A DNA stretch of 10,575 bases from Candidatus Magasanikiibacteriota bacterium. Lineage in GTDB: Bacteria > Patescibacteriota > Patescibacteriia > Magasanikbacterales > UBA922. Each line of letters opens with the position of its first letter. Within the stretch, counting starts at the first letter, position 1. The stretch lies in NCBI GenBank assembly GCA_003230965.1, contig QIHL01000027.1, positions 1-10,575 of the forward strand. Reading direction: 5' to 3'. The notes under the pieces are model-generated. The model was given only the letters and a program-made list of their open reading frames with translations. It did no database searches and was not told where the DNA came from. The position numbers and the translations under genes are program-made. This document shows positions 1 through 5,750 of this stretch, one piece after another.

Positions 1-180
1 ATAGCACCATCAGATGCACCACAAACCCACCCATTCCACGGCATCACGCATTTCAAAACTGGTTTTGGTGGATTTCAACAAGATTTGTTACATTGTCAAG
101 ATATGCAAGTTTCTTGGAAATACTGGATAAACTGGATTATTGAATCTGTGAGAAGTGTAAAACGTGGATTCCATTATTAA
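1..180 (+). CDS. FemA/FemB-family peptidoglycan bridge aminoacyltransferase, C-terminal end (5' truncated by window)
   Basis: An open frame from base 1 ends at TAA 178-180 and gives the last 59 residues of a protein whose start lies outside the window. The stretch reads APSDAPQTHPFHGITHFKTG and continues FGG. This matches the C-terminal signature of the FemAB/FemX family, in which a 'P-x-H-P-x-x-G-I-T-x-F-K-x-G-F-G-G' segment comes shortly before the end. Family members use aminoacyl-tRNA to add amino acids to the peptide stem of lipid II at the inner face of the membrane, building the cross-bridge. The basic tail (VKRGFHY) also fits. The gene runs into the FtsQ-like gene 5 nt downstream on the same strand, so co-transcription is likely. 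Substrate and number of residues added cannot be told. The family call is fairly secure despite the short fragment. Confidence 0.72.
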   Translation: MAPSDAPQTHPFHGITHFKTGFGGFQQDLLHCQDMQVSWKYWINWIIESVRSVKRGFHY

Positions 181-185
181 ATACT

Positions 186-1238
186 TTGTTTGTGCGAAAA
201 AAAATACTAAATATATACAAAATAAAACGAAAAGTGAAAAAAAAAATACATCGTTCTTCGGCGTACGTACTTTTTCATTCATCTGATGACATATCACATA
301 AAAAGGATTTCTTACTCAAAAAAAGACAACAAAATCCATTCTATAAAACAAATATTCATGGACTAACATTACGAAAAAAAATAGAACTAATATCTCTTTT
401 TTTACTCTGTCTTACTCTACTTGCTGTATTGCTGTATAATCCATTTTTTCGCATTTCACATATTAATATAAACGGAACACAACACATTTCCAATCAAGAT
501 ATACAAACTACCGTAGAGGGCATACTACACACAAAACGATGGTACATACTACCAGGAGATAGTTACAGCATGATAAATTTACAGGAAATACAACAAATTT
601 TACTTCTGCGGTATCCATTAACATCTGTAACAATTAACAAAGTATTTCCTAACACACTTAACATATCTATCCAAGAACAAATTTCAAAAATTATTTATAC
701 GAATGGGAATATATACGCAACTGCAAGCCCAACTGGGGTTGTAGTACAACTTTTGCCTAAAATAAATGGCACTGAATGGCGACTAGTGCCACATACAGTT
801 ACATCAACAACTAGCACACCTACAGGCTCTACCACCACAATAAAAATTGTAAATGAAAAAATATATAACCCTAATGTTACTAAATTACACAAAACTTATG
901 GAAATTATCCAATTGTGTACGATAAATATGCAACACAAATTGCTGTCCACAATTCTGTAATGACACAAGGAACAGCACAGACTATTGTTGCATGGTTTGA
1001 AGCACTATCAAATATGTCATCACCAAAAATACCATTTGGCTATGTAACTATTAACGATACAATTGGTAATGCTACTATATATACAACTCAAGGTTGGAAA
1101 ATACGTATAAATTTAACTCAACCTAATATACAAAGTAAAATTTTAGCTTTAAAAACTATTTTGAATCAAGAACAAATAAATATACACAGACTACGATACA
1201 TTGATCTTCGTTTTTCTAATCGTGTGTATTGGAAATAG
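186..1238 (+). CDS. ftsQ: FtsQ/DivIB-like cell division protein with POTRA domain
   Basis: A 350-residue bitopic membrane protein. The first 65 residues are very basic and cytoplasmic. A hydrophobic helix at about 66-86 (LISLFLLCLTLLAVLLY) anchors it. Residues about 88-165 form an FtsQ-type POTRA domain (FRISHININGTQHIS, later FPNTLNISIQEQ). The C-terminal beta domain ends with YIDLRFSNRVYWK, a typical FtsQ ending. FtsQ/DivIB links FtsL and FtsB to the divisome outside the membrane. A Ser/Thr-rich stretch at about 204-218 looks like a linker or surface loop. The start is uncertain: no ATG occurs before the membrane helix. TTG at 186 lies 5 nt after the upstream stop; GTG at 192 and 234 are alternatives, and none has a Shine-Dalgarno. 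An A10 run at 237-246 sits inside the N-terminus. The FemAB neighbour supports a role in wall synthesis and division. Confidence 0.82.
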   Translation: MFVRKKILNIYKIKRKVKKKIHRSSAYVLFHSSDDISHKKDFLLKKRQQNPFYKTNIHGLTLRKKIELISLFLLCLTLLAVLLYNPFFRISHININGTQHISNQDIQTTVEGILHTKRWYILPGDSYSMINLQEIQQILLLRYPLTSVTINKVFPNTLNISIQEQISKIIYTNGNIYATASPTGVVVQLLPKINGTEWRLVPHTVTSTTSTPTGSTTTIKIVNEKIYNPNVTKLHKTYGNYPIVYDKYATQIAVHNSVMTQGTAQTIVAWFEALSNMSSPKIPFGYVTINDTIGNATIYTTQGWKIRINLTQPNIQSKILALKTILNQEQINIHRLRYIDLRFSNRVYWK

Positions 1239-1257
1239 AAGTGATGTAGTATTGAAT

Positions 1258-1297
1258 TATATAGCGTCGCACAATATATCTTATACGACGCTATATA
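1258..1297. terminator. 12-bp hairpin between convergent ftsQ and M23 peptidase genes, probable bidirectional terminator
   Basis: Perfect 12-bp inverted repeat: TATATAGCGTCG at 1258-1269 pairs with CGACGCTATATA at 1286-1297, around a 16-nt loop. It lies 20 nt after the ftsQ-like stop and just beyond the M23 peptidase stop, the usual place for a shared terminator. The core GCGTCG is GC-rich against an AT-rich background. Neither side has a clean T run (TGTTATT on plus, AATTCAAT on minus). It may therefore be a weak intrinsic terminator, an RNA-stabilising hairpin, or a barrier to read-through. Confidence 0.5.
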
Positions 1298-1302
1298 TGT
1301 TA

Positions 1303-2577
1303 TTACTGATACAAATAATTCCCAGGATTAACTGGTATTCCATTTTTTCGCACTTCAAAATGTAAATGTGCTCCAGTTGTAAACGGACCAGAACCAATCA
1401 TTCCAGGTACAGCACCAGATAAACCAATAATATCGCCTTGAGTAACAAACTGATTCTGTGCAACATAAATATGATGTAAGTGTCCGTATACAGTTGAAAT
1501 TCCGTTGGCATGAATAATCATAATATATGCATAGCAACTTGCACTACTACAATAGTGTACCTGACCAATATACCCTGTGGCAGCTGCATGAACTGGTGTA
1601 TTTTCTGGAGTGGCAATATCCCAGCCAGGATGCCCACATGCAGGTGGAACTTCACCTTTTGGACAATATAAGTAGTTGTATGGATACTCTGGATCATGGA
1701 AAAAAGTGGTTATAAAATGACTAGAAATCGGCCAAATAAGCTGTGTTGCTCCAGGTGGCAACCGCTTAAGTTTATTCTGTTCTGCTAACTTTTTACGCAT
1801 TTGATGCTCAGCAGTTCTGATGTCATTATTAATCTGTCTGTAAAGAGCTTTATAGCTTGAAATAAGCGTCTGATATCTTTTTTCTGACGACTGAGTCTGA
1901 TCTAGAATATCCTGCTTTCCTATACGTTGTTCTTGAAGTTGTTTTTTTTCTTGAATAAATTTTTCTTGCATTTTATTGTATGTCTGTTGTTGTGTCTTAA
2001 CTTGCTTTTGTTCTGTTTGTAGTTGTTGCATTGCTACGCCCAGTGCCTTTGCTGTCTGTGCAAGATCTTTCTCAACTGTACGAACTCCTTGCATCTGATT
2101 ATAAAATTGAGAAAATGATGTGTAAGTTGCTAATACTTCCACCATGTTTTTTGATCCATTTTGTTGAATATTTCGCAATAATGCACTAATTAGTTGTTTT
2201 TGCTTTGTGATATTTTGTTGCTTTTGCTGAATCTGTAAGCTTAATTGCTGAATCTGTAAGCTTAATGTCGCAATTGTACTACTAGTCAAATTTATTTGTG
2301 CCTGATTTTTTGAAATACTTGCATTTAATATAGCAATCTGATTTTTGAGAGATGCAGTTTGTGTTTGTGTTTTTTGTATCTTTTTAGAGTAAGCACTAAT
2401 CGTATGCTGTATTTGTTCTTGCTTTGTTTTTCTATTATTTATTTTCTGTTGCAATGCTTCAATATCCGTTTGTGTACTTTCAACGGTATCTGCATGTACA
2501 AAAAAAGGAGATACTAGATATGAAGCACTAGCAAGAAAAACTATAAATATTATTCCAATAAAAAATAGACGTCTCAT
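1303..2577 (-). CDS. Secreted coiled-coil M23 (LytM/EnvC-type) peptidoglycan endopeptidase
   Basis: 424 residues. A signal peptide or N-terminal anchor covers about 1-29 (FFIGIIFIVFLASASYLVSPF, ending VHA-D). A Gln/Lys-rich coiled coil follows at about 31-270, and the M23 domain lies at about 280-420. All expected catalytic residues are present: H316 and D320 (HPGWD), H366 (YGHLH), and H404/H406 (HLHFEV). By LytM analogy H316, D320 and H406 bind zinc while H366 and H404 act in catalysis. It is therefore predicted to be an active endopeptidase cutting peptidoglycan cross-links, unlike degenerate EnvC/NlpD activators. The layout resembles EnvC and PcsB, whose coiled coil is controlled by FtsEX; no ftsEX is seen here. 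Four cysteines (305, 314, 343, 348) lie only in the catalytic domain. The gene follows gltX by 27 nt and may also have its own promoter. Confidence 0.9.
   Translation of the reverse strand: MRRLFFIGIIFIVFLASASYLVSPFFVHADTVESTQTDIEALQQKINNRKTKQEQIQHTISAYSKKIQKTQTQTASLKNQIAILNASISKNQAQINLTSSTIATLSLQIQQLSLQIQQKQQNITKQKQLISALLRNIQQNGSKNMVEVLATYTSFSQFYNQMQGVRTVEKDLAQTAKALGVAMQQLQTEQKQVKTQQQTYNKMQEKFIQEKKQLQEQRIGKQDILDQTQSSEKRYQTLISSYKALYRQINNDIRTAEHQMRKKLAEQNKLKRLPPGATQLIWPISSHFITTFFHDPEYPYNYLYCPKGEVPPACGHPGWDIATPENTPVHAAATGYIGQVHYCSSASCYAYIMIIHANGISTVYGHLHHIYVAQNQFVTQGDIIGLSGAVPGMIGSGPFTTGAHLHFEVRKNGIPVNPGNYLYQ
2224..2265. repeat. Perfect 21-bp tandem duplication inside the peptidase coiled coil
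   Basis: Two identical 21-bp copies, 2224-2244 and 2245-2265, lie head to tail in the M23 gene. On the coding strand each adds seven codons, giving the peptide LSLQIQQ twice (about residues 105-118). Seven residues is exactly one coiled-coil heptad, so frame and helix register are both kept. Identity at every base, including third positions, suggests a recent duplication. Confidence 0.85.
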
Positions 2578-2584
2578 GTACTTT

Positions 2585-2613
2585 AGTATACATTAAAATT
2601 TATTTTACAACAA
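2585..2613 (-). promoter_or_regulatory. Candidate promoter of the M23 peptidase gene, possibly leaderless
   Basis: On the minus strand a TATACT -10 hexamer (2590-2585) stands 17 nt downstream of a weak TTGTTG -35 (2613-2608), which overlaps the last codons of gltX. Only 7 nt separate the -10 from the ATG at 2577, so transcription would start at or next to the start codon. No Shine-Dalgarno is present, which fits a leaderless mRNA. The AT-rich background makes chance -10 matches common, and the gene could simply be co-transcribed with gltX. Confidence 0.35.
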
Positions 2614-4083
2614 AGAGGCTGCGCTGCGAATTCGTACAATAGTTTTATCTTTCCCTAAAACACCAGCAATTTCAAATGGACCTGGACTATTTTTCTGTCC
2701 AGAAAGTGCAACACGAACTGGCCAGAGAACATTACCAATACAAAAATCATTTTCCTGAATCCAAACCATTGTTTTCTCTTTTAATTTCACTTTATTCCAC
2801 TCCCCTTCTTTAATTGTTTGAAAAAAGATAACTACCTGATTCAGCTTTTCTTTTGCATCATCGCGTGTACTTTTTTTCCATACAAGAAGTTCAGGTTCAA
2901 TAATAAGCGAAGATGCAAACAAAAAACCGAGAGCCTCCACCAAATCAACTAAAGTAACAGCTCTCCCCTGCTCTAGCTGAACTGCACGTACCAAAAAATC
3001 TCGCTCAATAGATTCAGGGTTAACTAAACCATGCTGAATAAAAAATGGTAAAGCGTTATCTACTAATTCCTCAGGATTCATTGCTATAATATACTGTTTA
3101 TTGTACCAATTCAATTTTTCTCTATTAAATACTGCAGGCGCTTTTGATACTTTTTTAAATGTAAATTCTTTTTCTAACTCTTTTAGTGTAAACATCTCTC
3201 GTTCATCTCCAGGATTCCAACCTAAAAAAGAAATAAAATTAATAAGTGCTTCAACAAGATACCCTTTCTCTTTGAAATCTTCCAATGAAATATCGCCATG
3301 ACGTTTACTCAATTTCTGTCTTTGCTCATTTACCAAAAGTGATAAATGAGCAAAAAATGGTACGTTCCAACCAAATGCTTGATAAAGTGCGATGTGCTTT
3401 GGCGTTGAAGAAATCCACTCTTCTCCACGAATAACGTGTGTAATTTTCATCAAATGATCATCCACAACAACGGCAAAATGGTATGTTGGAAAACCATCTG
3501 ATTTAATCAAAATCTGATCATCAATTTGTTTATTTTCAAAAGAAACCTCTCCACGAACCATATCAACAAAATTTATTGTTCCTTCAGTCGGCATCTTTAA
3601 GCGAATAACTGCTGGCTCTCCATGAGCAACACGTTTTTTTGTTTCTTTAAGCGATAAGGATCTACAGTGTCCATCATATCGTGTAGCCTGTTTGTTTGCT
3701 TCTTGCGTCTTACGAAGATGATCTAAACGTTCTCTAATACAAAAACAATAATATGCATTATCAGATTCTAGTAGTATTTGAATATATTCTTGATATATTT
3801 TAAGACGTTCTGATTGAATATACGGACCACATTCACCTTTCTGAACGAGGTTGCCATCCTTATTTATTTCTATGCCTTCATCAATTTGAATACCACCCCA
3901 CTCAAGCGAACGAATTATTTGATCAATACTTCCTTCAACCAAACGGTTTCTATCTGTATCCTCTATACGTAAAATAAACTTCCCTTTTTCATGACGTGCA
4001 AATAAATAAGCAAACAAGGCTGTTCGCAATGATCCTATATGAAGAAATCCAGTTGGTGAAGGAGCAAAGCGTGTTCGTGTCAT
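2605..4083 (-). CDS. gltX: Glutamyl-tRNA synthetase
   Basis: A class I aminoacyl-tRNA synthetase of 492 residues that charges tRNA-Glu with glutamate in the cytosol. Visible features: the N-terminal RFAPSPTGFLHIGS segment with the HIGH-type motif at 15-18, RIEDTD at about 39-44, a CFC...YDGHC set (Cys113, Cys115, Tyr136, Cys140) like the zinc-binding insert of bacterial GluRS, RGEEWISSTPKH near 219-230, and the KMSKS-type loop KLSKR at about 257-261. The alpha-helical anticodon-binding region fills the C-terminus, and length is normal. A start 21 nt upstream at 4104 is open, but ATG 4083 is preferred: it puts MTRTRFAPSPTG at the N-terminus as in the family, and it overlaps the upstream methyltransferase stop as ATGA, suggesting translational coupling. 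Whether it also charges tRNA-Gln cannot be decided here. Confidence 0.96.
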   Translation of the reverse strand: MTRTRFAPSPTGFLHIGSLRTALFAYLFARHEKGKFILRIEDTDRNRLVEGSIDQIIRSLEWGGIQIDEGIEINKDGNLVQKGECGPYIQSERLKIYQEYIQILLESDNAYYCFCIRERLDHLRKTQEANKQATRYDGHCRSLSLKETKKRVAHGEPAVIRLKMPTEGTINFVDMVRGEVSFENKQIDDQILIKSDGFPTYHFAVVVDDHLMKITHVIRGEEWISSTPKHIALYQAFGWNVPFFAHLSLLVNEQRQKLSKRHGDISLEDFKEKGYLVEALINFISFLGWNPGDEREMFTLKELEKEFTFKKVSKAPAVFNREKLNWYNKQYIIAMNPEELVDNALPFFIQHGLVNPESIERDFLVRAVQLEQGRAVTLVDLVEALGFLFASSLIIEPELLVWKKSTRDDAKEKLNQVVIFFQTIKEGEWNKVKLKEKTMVWIQENDFCIGNVLWPVRVALSGQKNSPGPFEIAGVLGKDKTIVRIRSAASLL

Positions 4084-4841
4084 AAAGAAATATGATAACA
4101 ACAAATAGCTGCAGAAATAGCCAAATTAAGTGATTCTGCATTTCCATTTCCTGGTATAGATAGAATACTATCTAATTTTTCACGTGCCTCTTTGCTCAAT
4201 CCATTGGATTCACTACCAAACAAATATACTGTTTTTGACTGCAACTTGAGTGAATCAAGTGAAGCTCCTTCTGATGATAAACCAATTATAGTGTACCCAT
4301 CTTTTTTTAATTGTTCAAGTGTATGAACAATTTTTTTACTCTGAAAAATTTTTGTACGAAACATAGAACCCATCGTACTGCGAACGACTTTTTCATTGTA
4401 CGGATCAACAGATTCTTCTGACAACAAGATATTATATAATCCAAACCAATCTGCTGTACGGATAATAGTTCCAAGATTGCCCGGATCTTTAATTTTCTCT
4501 AGGGCAATAATAGGTTTTCCATCTCTAAGATCTTCAAAAATAATATCCAATGTATCTGCAACTGCAAGCACTCCAGAAAATGTTTCTGTTGTTTTAATAT
4601 CACCAATATCAGTGCGTGCACAAAAAATTACTTGAACATCTTTTTTGTTCGCTTTCTCAATTATATTTTTCATCTGTGGTTCATCGCGACGCTTGCCATC
4701 AATCACTATAATATCAACATCTGCACAATCTAGTGCTTCATTCACACACTTTACTCCTTCAATTAAAAACTCACAAAATTCTTCGCGGTATTTTTTTTGA
4801 TGTAACTTGGAAATATGTTTTTTAATCTTTTCATTTAGCAT
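4080..4841 (-). CDS. SpoU/TrmH-family RNA 2'-O-ribose methyltransferase
   Basis: 253 residues with the three SpoU motifs of the trefoil-knot (SPOUT) fold. Motif 1 is EKIKDPGNLGTIIRTADWFG at about 115-134, containing the Asn and Arg of the active site. Motif 2 is LFGSESNGLS at about 207-216, and motif 3 is IPGNGNAESLNLAISAA at about 229-245. The N-terminal third (KYREEFCEFLIEGVKCVNEA) resembles the SpoU substrate-binding domain, which is L30e-like. The enzyme should transfer a methyl group from S-adenosylmethionine to a ribose 2'-OH of rRNA or tRNA. The target nucleotide is not predictable from this; an RlmB-like 23S rRNA role is possible. It starts 5 nt after the TagA-like gene and ends in an ATGA overlap with gltX, so the three are probably one transcript. 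Confidence 0.9.
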   Translation of the reverse strand: MLNEKIKKHISKLHQKKYREEFCEFLIEGVKCVNEALDCADVDIIVIDGKRRDEPQMKNIIEKANKKDVQVIFCARTDIGDIKTTETFSGVLAVADTLDIIFEDLRDGKPIIALEKIKDPGNLGTIIRTADWFGLYNILLSEESVDPYNEKVVRSTMGSMFRTKIFQSKKIVHTLEQLKKDGYTIIGLSSEGASLDSLKLQSKTVYLFGSESNGLSKEAREKLDSILSIPGNGNAESLNLAISAAICCYHISL

Positions 4842-4846
4842 ATAAA

Positions 4847-5602
4847 TTATCTATTTTTGAAAATAAGGAACGGAAATACTATGACTGCTGTCCAAATACG
4901 TTTAAATCTTTTCGGTTCTTGAATTAAGCGCCACAACCATTCAAATCCAATTGTACGCAATATCTTTGGTGCACGTTTTGCTGTCCCTGCCAAAAAATCA
5001 AATGATCCGCCAACGCCCATGGCAATCTTTACGCTAGGAAACTTTTCCAAATTCTGGTTAATCCATTCTTCCTGCTTCCCATGTCCAAAACCGACAAATA
5101 GAATATCTGGTGCAACTGCTTGTATTTTTTGAAAAATTTCATTATTTCCATCAACTTGAATTGGCTGACCAACAGTATACTGAATCTTTGGACCAACATC
5201 AATACCTACAATTTTTAATTTTGAAAATTTTTTCTCTAAAGTTTGTTTTGCCAATTTAGGTCCACCAGTTTTACCTGAACCAAGTAAAAAAACTGTTTTA
5301 TCTTCTTCTGTAGCAATTCTACAAATATCCTCAAGAAAATCAATACCAGATATACGTTCTGGACGCTCTTCTTTTGAACGAAATAGTGAAACTAAACGTA
5401 TACCAAACCCATCACAAATATTGAGATCTCCACTATTTAGTATATCTTTGAAATGAATATCTCTATGTGCAAGTACCAACATTTCTGGATTTGGTGTATA
5501 TACAGTACGCTGATAGCTGTCTTGAAGAAATTTTCTAACACGTTCTTTTATATGTTTTCTAGTTTCAATATCAATACGTATACCAAGAAAATACGCTACC
5601 AT
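4847..5602 (-). CDS. WecG/TagA/CpsF-family glycosyltransferase (GT26)
   Basis: 251 residues, the normal size for this family, matching end to end: TPNPEML at 36-42, DGFGIRL at 64-70, ERISGIDFL at 82-90, LGSGKTGGPKLA at 107-118, PDILFVGFGHGKQEEWI at 165-181, GVGGSFDFLAGTAKRAP at 196-212, and GFEWLWRLIQEPKRFKR at 219-235. Thr36 and Asp64 match the catalytic positions described for TagA. Relatives transfer ManNAc or ManNAcA from a UDP donor to an undecaprenyl-linked GlcNAc, in teichoic acid or enterobacterial common antigen synthesis. The basic and hydrophobic C-terminus (IWTAVIVFPFLIF) fits membrane association. Sugar and final polymer are unknown here; an envelope glycan is the reasonable guess. 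It is the first gene of the minus-strand cluster, divergent from clpB, and has no Shine-Dalgarno. Confidence 0.92.
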   Translation of the reverse strand: MVAYFLGIRIDIETRKHIKERVRKFLQDSYQRTVYTPNPEMLVLAHRDIHFKDILNSGDLNICDGFGIRLVSLFRSKEERPERISGIDFLEDICRIATEEDKTVFLLGSGKTGGPKLAKQTLEKKFSKLKIVGIDVGPKIQYTVGQPIQVDGNNEIFQKIQAVAPDILFVGFGHGKQEEWINQNLEKFPSVKIAMGVGGSFDFLAGTAKRAPKILRTIGFEWLWRLIQEPKRFKRIWTAVIVFPFLIFKNR

Positions 5603-5627
5603 AGTAAACTTTTAGACTAAAATATGC

Positions 5628-5633
5628 TATAAT
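5628..5633 (+). promoter_or_regulatory. Possible extended -10 element upstream of clpB
   Basis: TATAAT at 5628-5633 is preceded by TG and one base (TGCTATAAT from 5625), the exact extended -10 consensus on the plus strand. No -35 is seen at the right distance, but extended -10 promoters can work without one. Transcripts from here would still cross the CIRCE-like operator. This could be a second clpB promoter or a chance match in AT-rich DNA. Confidence 0.3.
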
Positions 5634-5661
5634 CATATCATACCTTGACAACAATTGCCAA
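5632..5661 (-). promoter_or_regulatory. Candidate promoter of the TagA-trmH-gltX-M23 cluster
   Basis: On the minus strand TTGGCA (5661-5656, one mismatch to TTGACA) is followed after 18 nt by TATGAT (5637-5632, one mismatch to TATAAT). Transcription would start near 5625, leaving a leader of about 22 nt before the ATG at 5602. Its spacer contains the -35 hexamer of the opposing clpB promoter, so the two promoters overlap physically. Confidence 0.45.
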
Positions 5662-5673
5662 GATGGCTATAGT
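5645..5673 (+). promoter_or_regulatory. Sigma-70-type promoter of clpB
   Basis: A perfect -35 hexamer TTGACA at 5645-5650 is followed by an optimal 17-nt spacer and TATAGT at 5668-5673, one base from TATAAT. Transcription should start near 5680, inside the CIRCE-like operator, leaving a leader of about 70 nt before the clpB ATG. This is the best promoter match in the window and implies that clpB is driven by the housekeeping sigma factor and controlled by a repressor. Confidence 0.78.
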
Positions 5674-5676
5674 ATA

Positions 5677-5703
5677 TTATCACTCTTACTACTAGAGTGA
5701 TAA
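5677..5703 (+). promoter_or_regulatory. CIRCE-like operator (HrcA binding site) of clpB
   Basis: TTATCACTC (5677-5685), nine bases, GAGTGATAA (5695-5703): a perfect 9-bp inverted repeat with N9 spacing. The canonical CIRCE element is TTAGCACTC-N9-GAGTGCTAA. This site differs by one symmetrical pair (G to T on the left, C to A on the right), so full dyad symmetry is kept. It starts 3 nt after the -10 and covers the predicted transcription start, as expected for repression by HrcA. HrcA is the heat-shock repressor that usually controls groESL and dnaK, and controls clpB in some bacteria such as mycoplasmas. Confidence 0.8.
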
Positions 5704-5750
5704 ATTTATCCCTATAATTATTCTATAAATCTTTCATAAATAAATTTACT

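Noticed and set aside
88..297. Minus-strand frame of 69 codons with a hydrophobic stretch, antisense to the FemAB/ftsQ junction
   Set aside because: Phe/Leu-rich because it reads the complement of A-rich coding DNA; it overlaps two real genes and has no family resemblance or start signal.
2224..2265. Short repeats here as a CRISPR or a mobile-element footprint
   Set aside because: Only two abutting copies without spacers, in frame inside a coiled-coil coding region; a simple tandem duplication explains it.
2605..4104. Longer gltX start at 4104, adding MLLSYFF
   Set aside because: GluRS proteins begin just before R-F-A-P-S-P-T-G, and ATG 4083 forms an ATGA overlap with the preceding gene; the extension is the antisense-free tail of the upstream coding sequence.
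5713..5718. TATAAT on the plus strand, 33 nt before clpB, as another promoter
   Set aside because: No -35 or TGn extension at suitable spacing; the region is AT-rich and the TTGACA-N17-TATAGT promoter upstream is far stronger.
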